Origin: Takakia lepidozioides | Lineage: Eukaryota > Streptophyta > Takakiopsida > Takakiales > Takakiaceae | Direction of reading: 5' to 3' | NCBI GenBank assembly: GCA_030704615.1 | Contig: CM060731.1 | Span: forward strand, 92,360,756 to 92,424,755 | Length of the DNA stretch: 64,000 nucleotides | Shown: positions 29,813 through 43,165 of the stretch, piece after piece | How the letters are laid out: every line of letters begins with the position of its first letter | Position numbering within the stretch: the stretch's first letter is position 1 | Translations under genes and position numbers: made by a program | Notes under the pieces: model-generated | Databases searched by the model: none | Seen by the model: the letters and a program-made list of their open reading frames with translations, nothing else | Told to the model about the DNA's origin: nothing

Positions 29813-32800
29813 ATGAGTGATGAAAGAGAAGCTAGACGACAGAGATATTCAGCAAAAAGAGAAAGCTATCTGAAAGCTAATTATCCATATCTTTGGGAGA
29901 GAGGAATAGACATAGGGGAATCATCTGGACCTCTCACACCATTAAGATCAAAGAGTGCATCACCTATACCGGAAGAACTAGAGTTGGATGCCACTCCTTC
30001 TTTCTTTGCAAGAAAGATTAAGGGAATTGGTACAGGAAGAAGATCAATCACGAGGTGAAAGATCTGAGGTACATCCTTGGATAAAAGACTTGACAGAAAT
30101 CTTTGATAAGAGTTGGCATGGAACACCAAAAGCAGGAACTCCAGTTTCTGAAGCAGAAGTGAAGAAGGAGAAGAGGATGTGGCAGAGCCAACGGAGAGTT
30201 CAGACTCTCCAACACCATTACAGTTGAGTTACATGAGTGAAGAAGAAACCCAAGGGCAGAACTTGGAGGATGAAAACAGAGAGAAGAAATTGGAAGAGGA
30301 AGAATATGAAGAAGTAGACCCAACAGCTGAGGTTGAGACTACAACCAGGACATCCCAACCCGTTGGACCTGGATCAAGTGGAGCACTTGGATCACAGGCC
30401 AACGAAGGTGTCGGCTCAGGGGGATCAGGCGGGCTGCCTGGATCTGGCTCTGGGGGGACAGGGAGTGTGGGAAGTAGTGCAACTGAAGCTGGGAATACTG
30501 TGAATATCGTGGGGCCAGAAGCAGGGAGTGCTCAAGGGCCACCACTTGGTGGAAGATCCACCACAAAAACAACAGGTCCAGAAGGACCAGCACCAGCAAG
30601 GGTGCCAGCACCTGTCAGTGGGCAGAAGGTAGGGCCACAGATGGCGTTACAACCAACACGGGCAAAACCACCCTTTCCAAATATTCAGGAAAAGGGGATC
30701 CCGATGTACACATTAGCCAATTTGAGCACATGTGTATAGTGAACAATGAGAATGGCGATGATGCCAAGATGAGACTGTTTCCTTGTTCACTTATCAAGAA
30801 AGCAAGTGAATGGTATGCAAGATTCCCTGATAATCATTTCCTAACCTGGAATGGCTTGAATACAGCATTTCGAAATAGGTTCAGGACAAGTAAAACTGAG
30901 GATGAAGTGTATGGAAGTTTACAAAAGCAGAAGAAGCATGAAACTGTTGAAGAGTATATGGAGAAGATGGAATTGATGATGAAAAAGCTGGCTGCAGTAC
31001 CAGCCCGGTTTACAGAAGACTTGGTTTGTGAGTGGACTAAGACCAGAGTTGCAAAGAAAGTGGATATGTTACCCCATAATACAGTGGAGGAGGCATTTGA
31101 AACTGCGAACAGAATTGAGCAATTGGGAATGCTCAGGAGAGAGAAAAAGGAGATGAGGACTCTGAGGATGAGTCAGATGAAGAAGAAGAGCAAGAACTAA
31201 AAAGGAAGAGTAAGAGAAAGGAGAAGTTGAAGAGGGATAACTATGAAAAAATTGGAAGAAATCTTGAAGAAGTATGCCACAGAGGCTGCAACACATTGGA
31301 GGAAGGGTGTATGGTGTGCAAAGTGCCAGAATGAAGGCCATACCACACAGAATGCCACATGAAGGAGAAACACTGTACTATCTGTAAAATGGATAACCAT
31401 TCTACTGAGAATTGTTACTACAACAGAAGGACAGCTGCAAGAGAACCTAGGCAAGTAGGGTGCATCAGGTGCAGCCCCAGCCAAGAAGAAACAATGATCA
31501 GGACCACTATGGTAGGTCTGGTGGTTATAACAATGGCATGGAAGGGAGAGGTAATTCAAGAGGGAAATTACCAAGGAAATTCCAGAGGCAACTATCAGGG
31601 TAATCCAAGGGGGAATTACCAGCCCGGGGGAATCAGGATTATAGAAATAATCCAAGAACAGACCAAGGGCGAGGACCCAAGCCAGCATTCTGGATAAGAC
31701 ACCAGAATGAGATGAGAGCTCCTGTGAATGAGGGCCCAGTGGTGGCAGCTCACATGGTTAGGCCATGTGTTGTACCAGAAGTAAGTACAATGATAGTAAC
31801 AAGAAGTAAAGCCAAACTAATACCTCCAGTAGAAGAGGAAGAAGATGAAATGAAGTGGCAATGATATGCCTGAAGATGAAGAGACTTGGAAAGATGAGAA
31901 GGAACTGCACAAGGAAGTGGCAGATACTATAAGGGAAATGCAGAGTATGATTTCTGTGGCAGATTCCTCTGATTCGGATGGAGAAAAAGAGGGAGGAGAA
32001 AGGAAAAAAAGAAGATGCAGACATGCAAAGTAATGAAGAGACTTTGGCTGAAGTAATATGTCAGACCAAAGCAGAAATTACCATTGGACAGCTAGCTGTG
32101 GCACCTTATTGTAGGCACAGGCTGTATCAAGCAATCAATCGAATTGCCCAGAGACAGGAAACACAGACCTGAACAGCAAGGTGACCAGTTATAATGTGAA
32201 GCCGGAAGGGCGAACAGTCATGGACTTTGATGATTCTATGCCAGTAATCCAATTGAGAATTGGAAGCACAGAACTAACTGATGTACTGATAGATGGTGGT
32301 TCTGGAGTAAATATCATGACAGACCAATTAAGGAAGAAGCTTGGTCTAAGTAACATGAAACCAGCCCCATTTACAGTAACAATGGCAGATCAAAGAAGTG
32401 TACAGCCATTGGGATTAATAAGAGGAGTTAAGATACAGATACAGAAAATGATCTTTATGATCACAGTAAACTGTTAAAATGGATGAAGTCATGGAGGCTT
32501 ACTCCTTATTATTGGGACGTCCGTGGCTGAAACAGGCAGGGTATTCCATGACTGGAATTCTCAGTTACTAACCGTGCATAATGGGATACACGAGATACAA
32601 ATTACCACAAAGAAATCTAGTAGATTACCTGCTACAAGAAGACCTCGAGGAGTCAGAGAGTATGACTGGAAAGGAGGACTGGATGAGGAGCAGGAAGCTA
32701 CCCTATTTGCTGCACACCCAGAGTGGGAGCAGGTTGCAGAGATGCGGCTGGAAAGCCTAAGTTGTTTGAGAGGTATCTGCTGTGGTGTAGTGACAGCAAC

Positions 32801-34410
32801 ACCAACTGAAGAGGAAACCAGCATTTACCCATCACATTTCTATGAAGAAAGAGAAGGAGAAATAGAAATCCTAGAAGAACCAGCCACTGTGAGCTTACAG
32901 GATGAAGTGGTGACTGGTTGGACAATCACAGCTGATGAGCAGGTGAGAGAAGTAAATGTGGGAACTAAAGAGGAACCGAGGATGGTGAAAGTAGGAGCTG
33001 ATTTGGAGCCGGAATTCTTCGAAGAAGCTAAAAGCTTGTTCATCAAATACAGAGATGTATTTGCTTGGAGCTATGAGGATCTAAAAGGGATACCACCTGA
33101 AGTCTGTCAGCATAAGATTGAACTGGAACCAGGGTCAGTACCAATCAAGCAGGCGAGGTATAGAATGAATCCCAACTACGCACAGAAGGTTGGAGAAGAG
33201 ATAAAGAAGTTGGCTGAGGCTAAGTTTATATACCCAATAGAGTATACAACTTGGTTGTCACCCATTGTTATAGTTCCCAAGAAGAATGGCAAACTAAGAG
33301 TATGTGTGAACTATAAGAAGCTGAATGCTTGTACGAAGAAAGATCCTTTCCCTTTGCCATTCACAGAAGCAGTATTAGACACTGTGGCAGGCCATGAGAT
33401 GTACTCATTCATGGATGGCTTCAGTGGTTATAATCAAGTGCAAGTGGCAGAAGAAGACCAAGGGAAAACAGCTTTCATCACAGACTGGGGGGCTTATGCA
33501 TACAAAGTCATGCCCTTTGGACTTTGTAATGCACCAGCGACCTTTCAGAGAGTGATAAGTGAATCTTTTCATGAGTATCTGGATGATTTCATGCAGGTTT
33601 CTTGGATGATTTCAGTGTGTACAGCTCTAAGATGAGCACTTGCATAAATTGGAGTTATGTTTGGCCAGATGCAGGATGAGAGGTCTGGGCCTGAATCCAG
33701 AGAAGTGTACTTTTCTGTGTGAACTCAGGGGTGCTTCTGGGACACATTGTGTGTAAGAAGGGACTCCTTGTGGATCCCAGAAAGACAGAGTCCATTAAAG
33801 CCTCTCCACCACCAGTGAATGTTAAAAGTCTACGAGATTCCTTGGGCAAACCAGTTATTACAGAAGATTTGTCAAAAGGTATGCACAAATAGCAGCACCA
33901 TTGAGCAAACTCTGAAGAAAGATGCAGTGTTTGCCTGGACAGCTGAATGTCAACAGGCATTTGAGGAACTTACACTGTCAGTAACAACTACACCTGTGCT
34001 GATTAACCCTCACTGGCATGTAGTATTCATGTTCACTGCGATGCATCAGGAGAAGCGTTGGGAGCGGTGTTAGCCCAGAATGTTACAGGGAATATAGATT
34101 CACCTGTGTACTATGCTAGCCGGTTGATGAACAGTGCTGAGAGGAAACTATAGCACAACGGAAAGAGAAGCATTGGCAATGATCTATGCAGTGAAGAAAT
34201 TCAGGCATTACCTGTTGGGCAAGAAGTTTATGTTCTATGTGGATCACCAGGCTCTGATATACCTGGTAAACAAACCTTGATAAGCGGAAGAATAGCAAGA
34301 TGGTTGATAATCTTGCACGAGTTTGAGTTCGAGGTTGTTTACAAGCCTGGGAGTTTGCATCTTGTGGCGGATCATTTGTCACGACAACAGGGAACCAGCC
34401 ACAGGAATAG
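29813..34410 (+). pseudogene. gag-pol: Gag-protease-RT-RNase H of copy C (many indels)
   Basis: Starts MSDEREARRQRYSAKRE. Landmarks in order: Gly/Ser linker near 30,400; capsid-like part near 30,730-31,100; zinc knuckles near 31,310-31,420, with the third knuckle deleted at 31,680; protease LIDGGSGVNIM near 32,287-32,320; RT from 32,900, with an open 370-codon frame 32,523-33,635 that breaks one base before the FLDD motif (near 33,598); RNase H near 34,040-34,385. About twenty short deletions shift the frame. Nearly all are losses of one or two bases, often in runs. Confidence 0.85.
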
Positions 34411-34579
34411 ATGATCAATTACCAGATGCGAGTCTATTTGCAGTGGAGGTGCAGGAAGTGCAGATGACTGGTTAGATTGGCAGTGGCCAATCAGATACTA
34501 CCTTGCTCATGGTCAGTGCCCACCTAGTTATGGTAAGGAGCAGAGGAAGAGAATCGCTATCAAAGCTTTACCTTATACT

Positions 34580-35833
34580 ATGGTAGGAAGCAGAATGTAT
34601 AAGTTAGGACCTGATGGAGTACTAAAACGATGCTTGTACCACCATGAAGTAAATAAAGTTTTGGCGGAAGTTCATAAAGGAGTGGCTGGAGGTCATTTTG
34701 GAGAAGAGACTACCAGTAGAAAGATACTACTCGCAGGATACTGGTGGCCTACTTTGTTCAAAGATGTACACGAGTATTGTCAGAAGTGTGATGAATGTCA
34801 GAGGCTAGGACCTTTGCAGAGATCTGGAAGGATGGCCTTGCATCCTACAATGCCTACGGAACCATTTCAGAAATGGGGACTAGACTTTGTTGGACCAATT
34901 AACCCACCATCCAAGAATACACGAAACAGGTACATAATTACAGCCACTGATTATACTACAAAGTGGGTGGAAGCTAAAGCTTTGAGGGACAACACAGCCA
35001 AGTCCACAGCAAGGTTCCTGTACGAGAACATACTTACACGATTTGGCTGTCCCTTAGAATTTATCAGTGATCAAGGAAGTCACTTCATGAATGAGACCAT
35101 TGAGTTGTTGACTAAAGAGTTTATGATTGTGCATAGAAAGAGTACAACATATTACCCACAGGGTAATGGGCAGGCAGAGGCTACCAACAAAATACTATGT
35201 ACTATCTTGGCTAAGATAGTCAATGCAAACAGAACGGATTGGGATACAAAGCTGCTGACAGCTTTGTGGTCATACAGGACTTCATATAAAGTCACCACTA
35301 AGTATACACCATTCCAATTAGTTTATGGTATGGAAGCCTTACTTCCAGTGGAATTCCTGTTACCTACCATGAGAACGGAGTGGGGAAAAAGAATGGAATT
35401 GCAAGACTCCATCAAGGTCAGGAAACATGAATTATACCATGTGGAAGAAGTACGTGCTGATGCAGCTGATAATATGACCAGAATTCAGATGAAGCGAAAG
35501 GAACAGTTTGATGAAGGCAAGTTAAAGACTTTTAAGACGGGGGATTTGGTTCTATGGTTGCAGAAGAAAGGAAAGATTCAAGCTTCTAAGCTTAAATCAC
35601 CATGGAAAGGACCTTATGTCATACAAAAGATGTATGATAACAACACCGCCATGTTACAAACCATTAACAAAGAAATGCTGGGAAGAGTCAATGCAAATAA
35701 GTTGAAGGGTACAGTGGTATCCATGACAAACCCTTGCAGCATGATTTGCATGTTGAACCGCAAGAGCAGTCACGGGCTGCACCAGTGTTACGAACGGAGT
35801 ATGGAACACTTGTCGCTAGGCCAGCATATATGA
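34580..35833 (+). CDS. int: Integrase of copy C, the best preserved in the window
   Basis: 417 codons open, and it extends upstream into the RNase H-integrase linker without a good start. The HHCC zinc domain (HHEVNK to CQKCDEC), the core with all three catalytic acidic residues (GLDFVG; SDQGSHF; GQAEATNK) and the C-terminal domain (GDLVLWLQKK to NTAMLQT) are intact. The two stops of copies A and B are GGA and TCA here. The last ~25 residues are frameshifted at GTVVSM. It may be a functional sequence, but Gag-Pol upstream is broken, so it could only be made as a fragment. Confidence 0.88.
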   Translation: MVGSRMYKLGPDGVLKRCLYHHEVNKVLAEVHKGVAGGHFGEETTSRKILLAGYWWPTLFKDVHEYCQKCDECQRLGPLQRSGRMALHPTMPTEPFQKWGLDFVGPINPPSKNTRNRYIITATDYTTKWVEAKALRDNTAKSTARFLYENILTRFGCPLEFISDQGSHFMNETIELLTKEFMIVHRKSTTYYPQGNGQAEATNKILCTILAKIVNANRTDWDTKLLTALWSYRTSYKVTTKYTPFQLVYGMEALLPVEFLLPTMRTEWGKRMELQDSIKVRKHELYHVEEVRADAADNMTRIQMKRKEQFDEGKLKTFKTGDLVLWLQKKGKIQASKLKSPWKGPYVIQKMYDNNTAMLQTINKEMLGRVNANKLKGTVVSMTNPCSMICMLNRKSSHGLHQCYERSMEHLSLGQHI

Positions 35834-35849
35834 CCAGGGTGGGCAAAAC

Positions 35850-36300
35850 AAACGTGACCTATCACAGCCCATACAGCCTATCACAGCACCGCACAGCCTA
35901 TCACAGCCCATCACGACACAGCCTATCACAGCCCAGCAGGCGCAACACAGCCTATCACAACCTACCACAGCGTGTCACAGCCTATCACAGCTTACCACAG
36001 TGCATCACAGCCTATCACAGCGTAACACAGTATGACACAGCCTGTCACAGCTCAACACAGCCTACTAAAGTTACACGATCCATAGAATCAGTGACAAGTG
36101 GACACATAATAACTTCAGGAAAATGGCTGACGGAAGAGGAAACGGAAAATTACTTTAAAAATAGACACGTGGAGGTCAGGGGGCGCGACACACAGCCGAG
36201 AAGGAAGTGCAAGGAACAGGTGTCAAAAAGAAAGAGGACAAGAACGGCCGTCAAAAGGGATGAAAGGCGCCATTAATGAGTACGGAAAAAGGGAAACGGA
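35850..36300 (+). pseudogene. Repeat tail of copy C
   Basis: A shortened decapeptide array (TAYHSPSR-like, 35,850-36,065) and the basic segment, frameshifted relative to integrase. The eroded CCHC and stem-loop follow at 36,335-36,377. Confidence 0.7.
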
Positions 36301-36529
36301 ACGAACGGCAAGTACAGAAAAGCGAATTCTTGTCACATGTGTGATCCTAGTGGACTATCCAACAGGGAAAGTCCACTAAAGAAGATAAAATCTAAAATCC
36401 AGTCACAGCGGATACAGCCAATAGAAAAAAAACCAGAAAAATGGAGGGAAATTGAGCGCAAGAGGCGGCGTCGTTCTGAGTAAACGGGCGTCTCGACAGG
36501 ACAGACCATCAATGCTATACTTGGAAACT

Positions 36530-37939
36530 ATGGAGGAACTAACAGACTATACGCTCGCAATATTACTTACGCAGTGGCATAGACACGAAAGGACAGAGCG
36601 GAGCTTTTCTCTTGAGCGATGCTTGCAAGCCCCGCAGGCTTACAAGAAATTACCCATAGCTTTTGCGGCAACCATACGTTTATGCTTTGTGCACTACAGG
36701 CATTCCTGCAGTTGTTACAGCCAAAACAGTTCTGTGAGTCTAAAATGAAGAGAGTGAGAGGAATGGAGGAAATCAGGGTGAAGAGCACCACAATTCTGCA
36801 GAAACAAACGATTGCTACCCCACAGGCGATACAGATACTGGAGGAGCTGAGATTGCAAGGATTGCAAAGCCTAGATTGGACACTACACCATAGACAGTAC
36901 ATGTTACAATTTTTGCAGAACTTTGAGCCAAGGACAGGAACAACAACGGTGAAGGAGTTGAGTTGAATTAATGATTACTCCCCTATACCTCCAGCAATTG
37001 TTTCGATTGCCAGCAGGTCAGGTGCATGTGGAGAACACAGGGCAAGACTGCAAATAGGGGACTTATCCAAGAAGGGAGTTTCTTTAAAACTCAGGGTTAT
37101 GCTTGTACCAAGGCTGTGTACCCAGGGTTAAAAGAGGTAGGCCAGGTATTGAACGTTCTGATTGCCATGAAACAGAACCAACAGTATTTGAGCAGATCCT
37201 TCACGGAGGAAATACTCAAAGGCCTGAAGGGACAAGAGGTACAATGGGCGGACATAATGTACAACGCACTGGTAGAGGAGATGAAAAGATTACAAGGTAC
37301 TACCGCAAAGTCTCCTATCATAGTGTCTGGCCCAATCATTGCTCAAATAATCCTTGATTCTGGCATACTTAATGCACAAGAAAGGAAGGAAATGGGAGTG
37401 TTTGAGCCAGAAACAACTGCAATGGAAGAGCAAGGCTCTTCACACAGTGAGGGTGGACTAGCGGCAACCCGAGACTAAGAGGCAGAGACGGGGAAAGACT
37501 GTAGTGGCGGATCCACTGGCTTCACGGATTCCGCATGATAATGTTTCCCAAGCTCATGGCCAGGAAGGGGCACAGCAGCACAGAGAATGCTATTACTGGA
37601 AGCAGGACCTTCAGAGAGGAGGTTACTTCTGTATCACAACCACCAGCCACTGATCGACTTGTCACAAGGTCACAAGTTATCCATGCAGCTCAACCAGAAA
37701 TAATTGATTTGGAAAAAGAAGGGTTAGATATTCCAACTACAGAACAGATAGTGGCAGAAATGGAGAAGGGGACCTTCTCTATGAATATTCTGGTCTGGTC
37801 AAGGAGACAGAATCCCAGAGGTGCAACAGTTGCCCAAGGGAAATCCTGAGGTGCATATAATACACACACCTGTGTCGAGGTACCACAGGCGGAAGGTCAT
37901 GACACTGTAGCACCGGTGATAGATGAGGTAGTTCAGGAA
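36530..37939 (+). pseudogene. Extra ORF of copy C, N-terminal two fifths
   Basis: MEELTDYTLA start with the domains described for copy A. Breaks include a one-base loss near 36,663 and another in the stretch 37,050-37,080. It stops within the acidic linker (IDEVVQE), where chromovirus sequence begins. Confidence 0.75.
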
Positions 37940-38738
37940 GGCTGAAGATGATCATCGCCTTCCGACCTACGACCAACGGCCAAACGGAAAGAGTGAATTC
38001 CGTATGAAACAGATCTTGCGGAATTACGTGCGGCAGACCAAACAGACTGGGTGGAACACTTAGACGCGCAGAGTTCTGTTATAATAACACAAAACACTCC
38101 GCAATGGGAGTTTCCCCTTTCGTATTGGTCTATGGAAAAGCACCTCTGGTGCCGACAAGTTGGGCCGCCTAGGACGTTGAGGAACTGGCAGTAGTGGCGG
38201 TACTGGAAACGCGAGCGTTTATTGAAGCTCGCAAAGTACAACATTGCCAAAGCTAGGAAACGGTATGAAAGCAGGCGAAGGAAGCGGAGGGAATTCAGTT
38301 TGAGGCAGGCATGGAGGTCTGGTTGAACATCAAGAATTTCCGACTACCTCCGGAAGTGAGTCCAAGTTTGTACCTTCGTATGCGGGACCCTTTCGCATCC
38401 GAAGGTTATGAATGAGGATATAATTGGAGCTGCCGGCAAACAGCAAGGTGCATCTAGTATTCCACGTTCCCTTTGAAGCATTACTTCAAAGATGAAGCGC
38501 GTCCGAATCGGCCATCAAGTGTGCGTCCGCCACCTGTGCTGTTGGATCATAAAAATGAACCGAGTACGAGGTGAGGAAGGTACTTAAGTCGAGGAGGTTC
38601 AAGACGAGAAACGGAGTATCTCGTCAAATGGAAGGGCGATCATCATGTGGAGGCATCTGGGTGCGTGCCTCAGAATGGAAACGCATCCGAGAGGGGGTTG
38701 CAGTTTTCGAAGGAACCTCAAAGCGGAAGAAGCGTTGA
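37940..38738 (+). pseudogene. int: Chromovirus integrase C-terminus and chromodomain (fragment)
   Basis: A different Ty3/gypsy lineage. Readable in three frames: TTNGQTERVNS near 37,970, YNNTKHSAMGVSPFVLVYGK near 38,085-38,145, NFRLPPEVS near 38,335, LELPANSKVHLVFHVP near 38,420, then a chromodomain with VRKVLKSRRFKTRNGVSRQ near 38,568-38,625, KWKGDHHVEA near 38,627 and WVRASEWKRIRE near 38,660-38,695. The 5' side is lost at the junction with copy C. A chromodomain can direct integration to modified histones. There are many stops; it is dead. Confidence 0.85.
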
Positions 38739-38773
38739 TGGGGACATCAAACTTGGGAGCGGGGGGGAGGAAA

Positions 38774-40210
38774 TGCTGCTTAGCCTGGCTTAGCTAGCTT
38801 AGGAATCCGATTGCAAAAAATTGTATTGTACAAAAATTTGTTATAAAAGGAAATGGGTTCCAAAGGTTGTGCGTCCTATTTTGTTTGGAATGGGATGCAT
38901 GGTTGTGGTGGCTAGTGTGTAGAATGCATGCTAGCTTACAAAAGTGGGAGAGGTAAATTGGGTTAATCGTGTGTTTGGGCAGTGCCGAAATCGGTGACTC
39001 CCATCCAACGGGGCAATGAAAACTTGCGCCTTCTTTAGGAGTTCACGTGCTAGTGCGCACTGGCGGTGCGCATACTAGAACTGCGCTAGAGGGGGTTGGC
39101 TTTGTAGTGCGGGCTAATGCGGAAGCTAAGTGCTTCCCCGTTCACGTACCATAATCGTGTAGCCTCGGACGAAGTCGTAGTGCGGCTTCGGCGTGTTCCC
39201 GTACCTGGCCAGCATTCAAGGCGGACCCTATTGTAGTATTGGGGCGCGCGGTTGGTTCAAGGTTATCTTCCTAGACCAGAGGTTCGAGGTGGAACCCTTG
39301 CTCAGGTGGTCCAAAGCGGCATCATGAGCTGGTCGCCAGCAATGTTGTTGCGTTAAGGCGATTCGATCCTAGGGAGGATCGTTCCTTGGCCTTGAAGTAG
39401 GCCAAGAAGAGTGCACTGGGAGGAGCTTGAGAGGCTCCACCTTGGCCGGGACTTGGAGGAAGTCGGCCGAACTAGCTAGTGGAGAGTAGAGTCAAGTGTG
39501 GGGTTTGGTTCTTGCCATGGGACGCCATGGTACGGAAACAAAACTCCTTGACGTGGACGCCACAACTTGGATGTTCGTTTCCACAAATGATAACCGATGA
39601 GGACATCGACTCCTGTTGGTAGGGGTGTGTTGCGGCCCTTTGCCTTGAGGGCAGGGGGTCGGGACACAAAGGGGCTGCCCCTGTGGTGGGGCAGTGGCAG
39701 CGATAGGTAGGGGGGCTGAAGCCCTTGAGTGCCAAGGCACTGAAAGAGGTAGAGGCGCTCACTAGGTGGAGCCCCGCACACCGGGTTGCGGTGGGGGTGG
39801 CTCCACAAGGTGGTGGTAGCTTAGTGGACTTAGTGGGGGTGGCATAGGGACTCACCTGGGGGCGGAGACCTCGTGGTGGGAGTTGTGGGGACTCATCACG
39901 GTCCATAGGGGCCGAGGTGGGTGGGCCAAGACTCACTGCGACTCATCACCGGGAGTCGAGGGTGTTCGTGGTGGTTTGCCATAAATTGGCATGGTTGTTT
40001 GTGAAACCCCCGTAGACAGCTATAAAAGTATATATAAGGAGTAGTAACCCCGAAAACGGTGCAAGCCCGTTGGTGACCAAAACTAGTGAGTAGCGAGCGA
40101 GCCGGATAGCGACCAAAGAGTGGGGAGCGGTTCCGGACTGCCAACTACCAAAGGGAATTCCGCTGGTTCGAAATCGTTGGAGGGTTCTTTGGGAGATCAA
40201 AGGGGGGACA
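38774..40210 (+). repeat. 3' LTR of the chromovirus
   Basis: Follows a polypurine stretch (GGGAGCGGGGGGGAGGAAA), begins TGCTGCTTAG and ends GGGGGGACA at the point where extra-ORF sequence of copy D starts (1,437 bp). A TATA-like TATAAAAGTATATATAAGG lies at 40,021-40,039, with transcription presumably starting ~30 bp on. The chromovirus evidently inserted into the extra ORF of copy D, but its 5' half is gone. Confidence 0.7.
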
Positions 40211-43165
40211 TGGTACCTGACTCGTGCCAGTACTGTTGCAAGTGATGATCCTCAATTGGTCGATTGTTCGGAAGAACTTTAGTCCTAGTTGCCACTGGCA
40301 GCCAAATGCGCATGATTTGGTAGTAATGTGCGAATGACTGCGGAGGACTAAATTCTTTCCAAGCCAAATCCAACATGATGGGAATTTGGTTGAAGGGCAT
40401 AATCATAGCCCTACTGTACTCCCTTGCAGCTGGAGTTTTTAGGTGGGTTAAAAGCAGCATTGCCCCATACCTCAGGCTGTGGTGGCTGTGGTGTGGTTTA
40501 GTAACAACAGGTTCAGCTACTGGTACAGTGACTGGTTGTGGTGTTGGTGGTACTGGCTCTTGTATCATTGGCATTTCCTGCACCTCCTGTGAAGACTGAA
40601 AAGCCAAAGTTCTGGCTTGTAAATAAGAAGCCATTAGCTGTTCCTGAGGGATATAGACTCTTTGTCGATGTTTGAAGTGAGGTCCTCCACTTGAGTCTGC
40701 AGTCCGTCTACATCCTCCTGTAACTCTGCTATCCTACTATAGACATTGTCTATAGTAGTTGTGGCAATGTTCTGCACTTGCAGTCTGAGCTCATTCATCT
40801 CGCTTTGGGTGAGCTTTCGTGGTGCTTTGCCCTCCACTGGCCCTTGTGCTAACCAGACCTGCATAAGGCTGTTATCCACCAAGTTGCTTGTGGTTCCCTG
40901 AGAGTGTGCTCCTCTCTTAGTTTGTACACTTCTAACTGCTGTTGTAAAGCCTCCATGCGCTTCGCATGAGGTTCAACCAAATTCGCATAGGCAGCAAGTA
41001 GATTATTAGCTTCCTTCCAAGCCTTGTTAGTGACCGTGATTTCATTTCTATTGGCCATGAGCGTTTGTTGCAACTCCACGATGTGCTTCTCTGATCAGCT
41101 TCAACCTGCCTGTATTGCTTGAAAGTATCCTCATTGCGACAGATTGTATTCTTCATATCGACAATGAGTTTCATTTGCTCAACATTCTCTTCTTCTGCCT
41201 TCGTACATTTTTCCGCTTGACTGTTTATTTCTTTTGTAGATTGGTCAAGCATAGTTGTGAATGTAGCACATTGTATGGCCATCCTGTCATGCACTGTCTG
41301 CAACTCCGTATGTAGTGCATTCACTTCTTGCAACTTGCTTTCATGCTGCACCTGCATTTGGTATAGCTGTTGCTTATGTGCTTCGTGCAACTGGTCTTGC
41401 GCGAGGCCTGCCTCAATCAATTGTTCCTTGGCCAATTGCAAAGCCGCTTCTGTATTTCCAAGTCCTGCTGCATTTTGAGAGTGACCTCTTCATCGACCTT
41501 GTTTGCACACTCAGTGGCTAGTCGAGCCTCAAACTCCTTCCTGAGTTCTTCTCAAGGCTGTCAATTGGGTAGTTGGAACATGGGATTTGACATAAGTCCC
41601 CAACAAATTAAGTGTCCTGCCTATGGAACTCATCAGCATTGCCTGTTGAGGGTCATCATGGTGAGGTTGCTGCTGTTCCTCCTGATCCTCAACAGTGTGA
41701 TGTCTCACGAACCACTCAGGCCATTGTCCCACCGGATTTTCTTCCTGAACCACTTCATCTATCACCGGTGCTACAGTGTCATGACCTTCTGCCTGTGGTA
41801 CCTCCGACACAGGTGTGTGTATTATATGCACCTCAGGATTTCCCTTGGGCAACTGTTGCACCTCTGGAATCTCTGTCTCCTTGACCAGACCAGAATATTC
41901 ATAGAGAAGGTCCCCCTTCTCAATTTCTGCCACTATCTGTTCTGTAGTTGGAATATCTAACCCTTCTTTTTCCAAATCAATTATTTCTGGTTGAGCTGCA
42001 TGGACAACTTGTAACCTTGTGACAAGCCGATCAGCTGGCTGTGATGGTTGTGATACTGAAGTAACTTCCTCTTCCCTCTCTGAAGGTCCTGCTTCCAGTA
42101 ATAGCAGTTCTCTGTGCTGCTGTGCCCCTTCCTGCACATGAGCTTGGGAAACATTATCATGCGGAATCCGTGAAGCCAGTGGATCCGCCACTACAGTCTT
42201 TCCCCGTCTCTGCCTCTTAGTCTCGGGTTGCCCTGCTAGTCCACCCTCACTGTGTGAAGAGCCTTGCTCTTCCATTGCAGTGGTTTCTGGCTCAAACACT
42301 CCCATCTCCTTTCTTTTCTTGCGCATCAAGTATGCCAGAATCAAGAATTATTTGAGCAATGATTGGGCCAGACACTATGATAGGAGACTTTGCGGTAGTA
42401 CCTTGTAATCTTTTCATCTCCTCTACCAGTGCGTTGTACATTATGTCCGCCCATTCTACCTCTTGTCCTTTCAGGGCTTTGAGTATTTCCTCCGTGAAGG
42501 ATCTGCTCAAATACTGTTGGTTCTGTTTCATGGCAATCAGAACGTTCAATACCTGGCCTACCTCCTTTAGCCCTGGGTACACGGCCTTGGTACAAGCATA
42601 ACCCTGAGTTTTAAAGAAACTCCCTTCTTGGAATAAGTCCCTATTTGCAGTCTTGCCCTGTGCTCCTCCACATGCACCTGACCTGCTGGCAATCGAAACA
42701 ATTGCTGGAGGTATAGGGGAGTAATTACTAATTCAACTCCCTTCACCGTTGTTGTTCCTGTCCTTGGCTCAAAGTTCTGCAAAAATTGTAACATGTACTG
42801 TCTATGGTGTAATGTCCAATCTTGCTTTGCAATCCTTGCAATCTCAGCTCCTTCAGTATCTGTATCGCCTGTGGGGTAGCAATCGTTTGTTTCTGCAGAA
42901 TTGTGGTGCTCTTCACCCTGATTTCCTCCATTCCTCTCACTCTCTTCATTTTAGACTCACAGAAATGTTTTGGCTGTAACAACTGCAGAAATGCCTGTAG
43001 TGCACAAAGCATAAACGTATGGTTGCCACAAAAAGCTATGGGTAATTTCTTGTAAGCCTGCGGGGCTTGCAAGCATCGCTCAAGAGAAAAGATCCGCTCT
43101 GTTCTTTCGTCCCTATGCCACTGCGTAAGTAATATTGCGAGCGTATAGTCTGTTAGTTCCTCCAT
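40211..43165 (-). pseudogene. Extra ORF of copy D (longest version)
   Basis: Starts at 43,165 (MEELTDYTLA) and is read in seven overlapping pieces separated by one-base changes: N-terminal globular part to about 42,300, acidic linker 42,250-41,600, coiled coil 41,570-40,660, Pro/Val linker near 40,570, helical C-domain from 40,480. It ends in the chromovirus LTR at 40,210. Without breaks the whole would be close to 1,000 residues, as large as Gag-protease. The 42,344-41,529 piece (271 codons) shows the linker uninterrupted, including a basic KRQRRGK that could act as a nuclear signal. Confidence 0.78.

Larger units (their letters stand above)
28240..37939 (+). mobile_element. Ty3/gypsy retrotransposon, copy C (3' end lost)
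   Basis: A-subfamily LTR, PBS, ORF0, Gag, Pol, repeat tail and extra ORF up to about 470 codons, where it is joined to a chromovirus fragment. The coding parts carry many one- or two-base losses, but integrase is open. It is inverted with respect to copy D, which has the same LTR and a very similar body. Confidence 0.85.
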
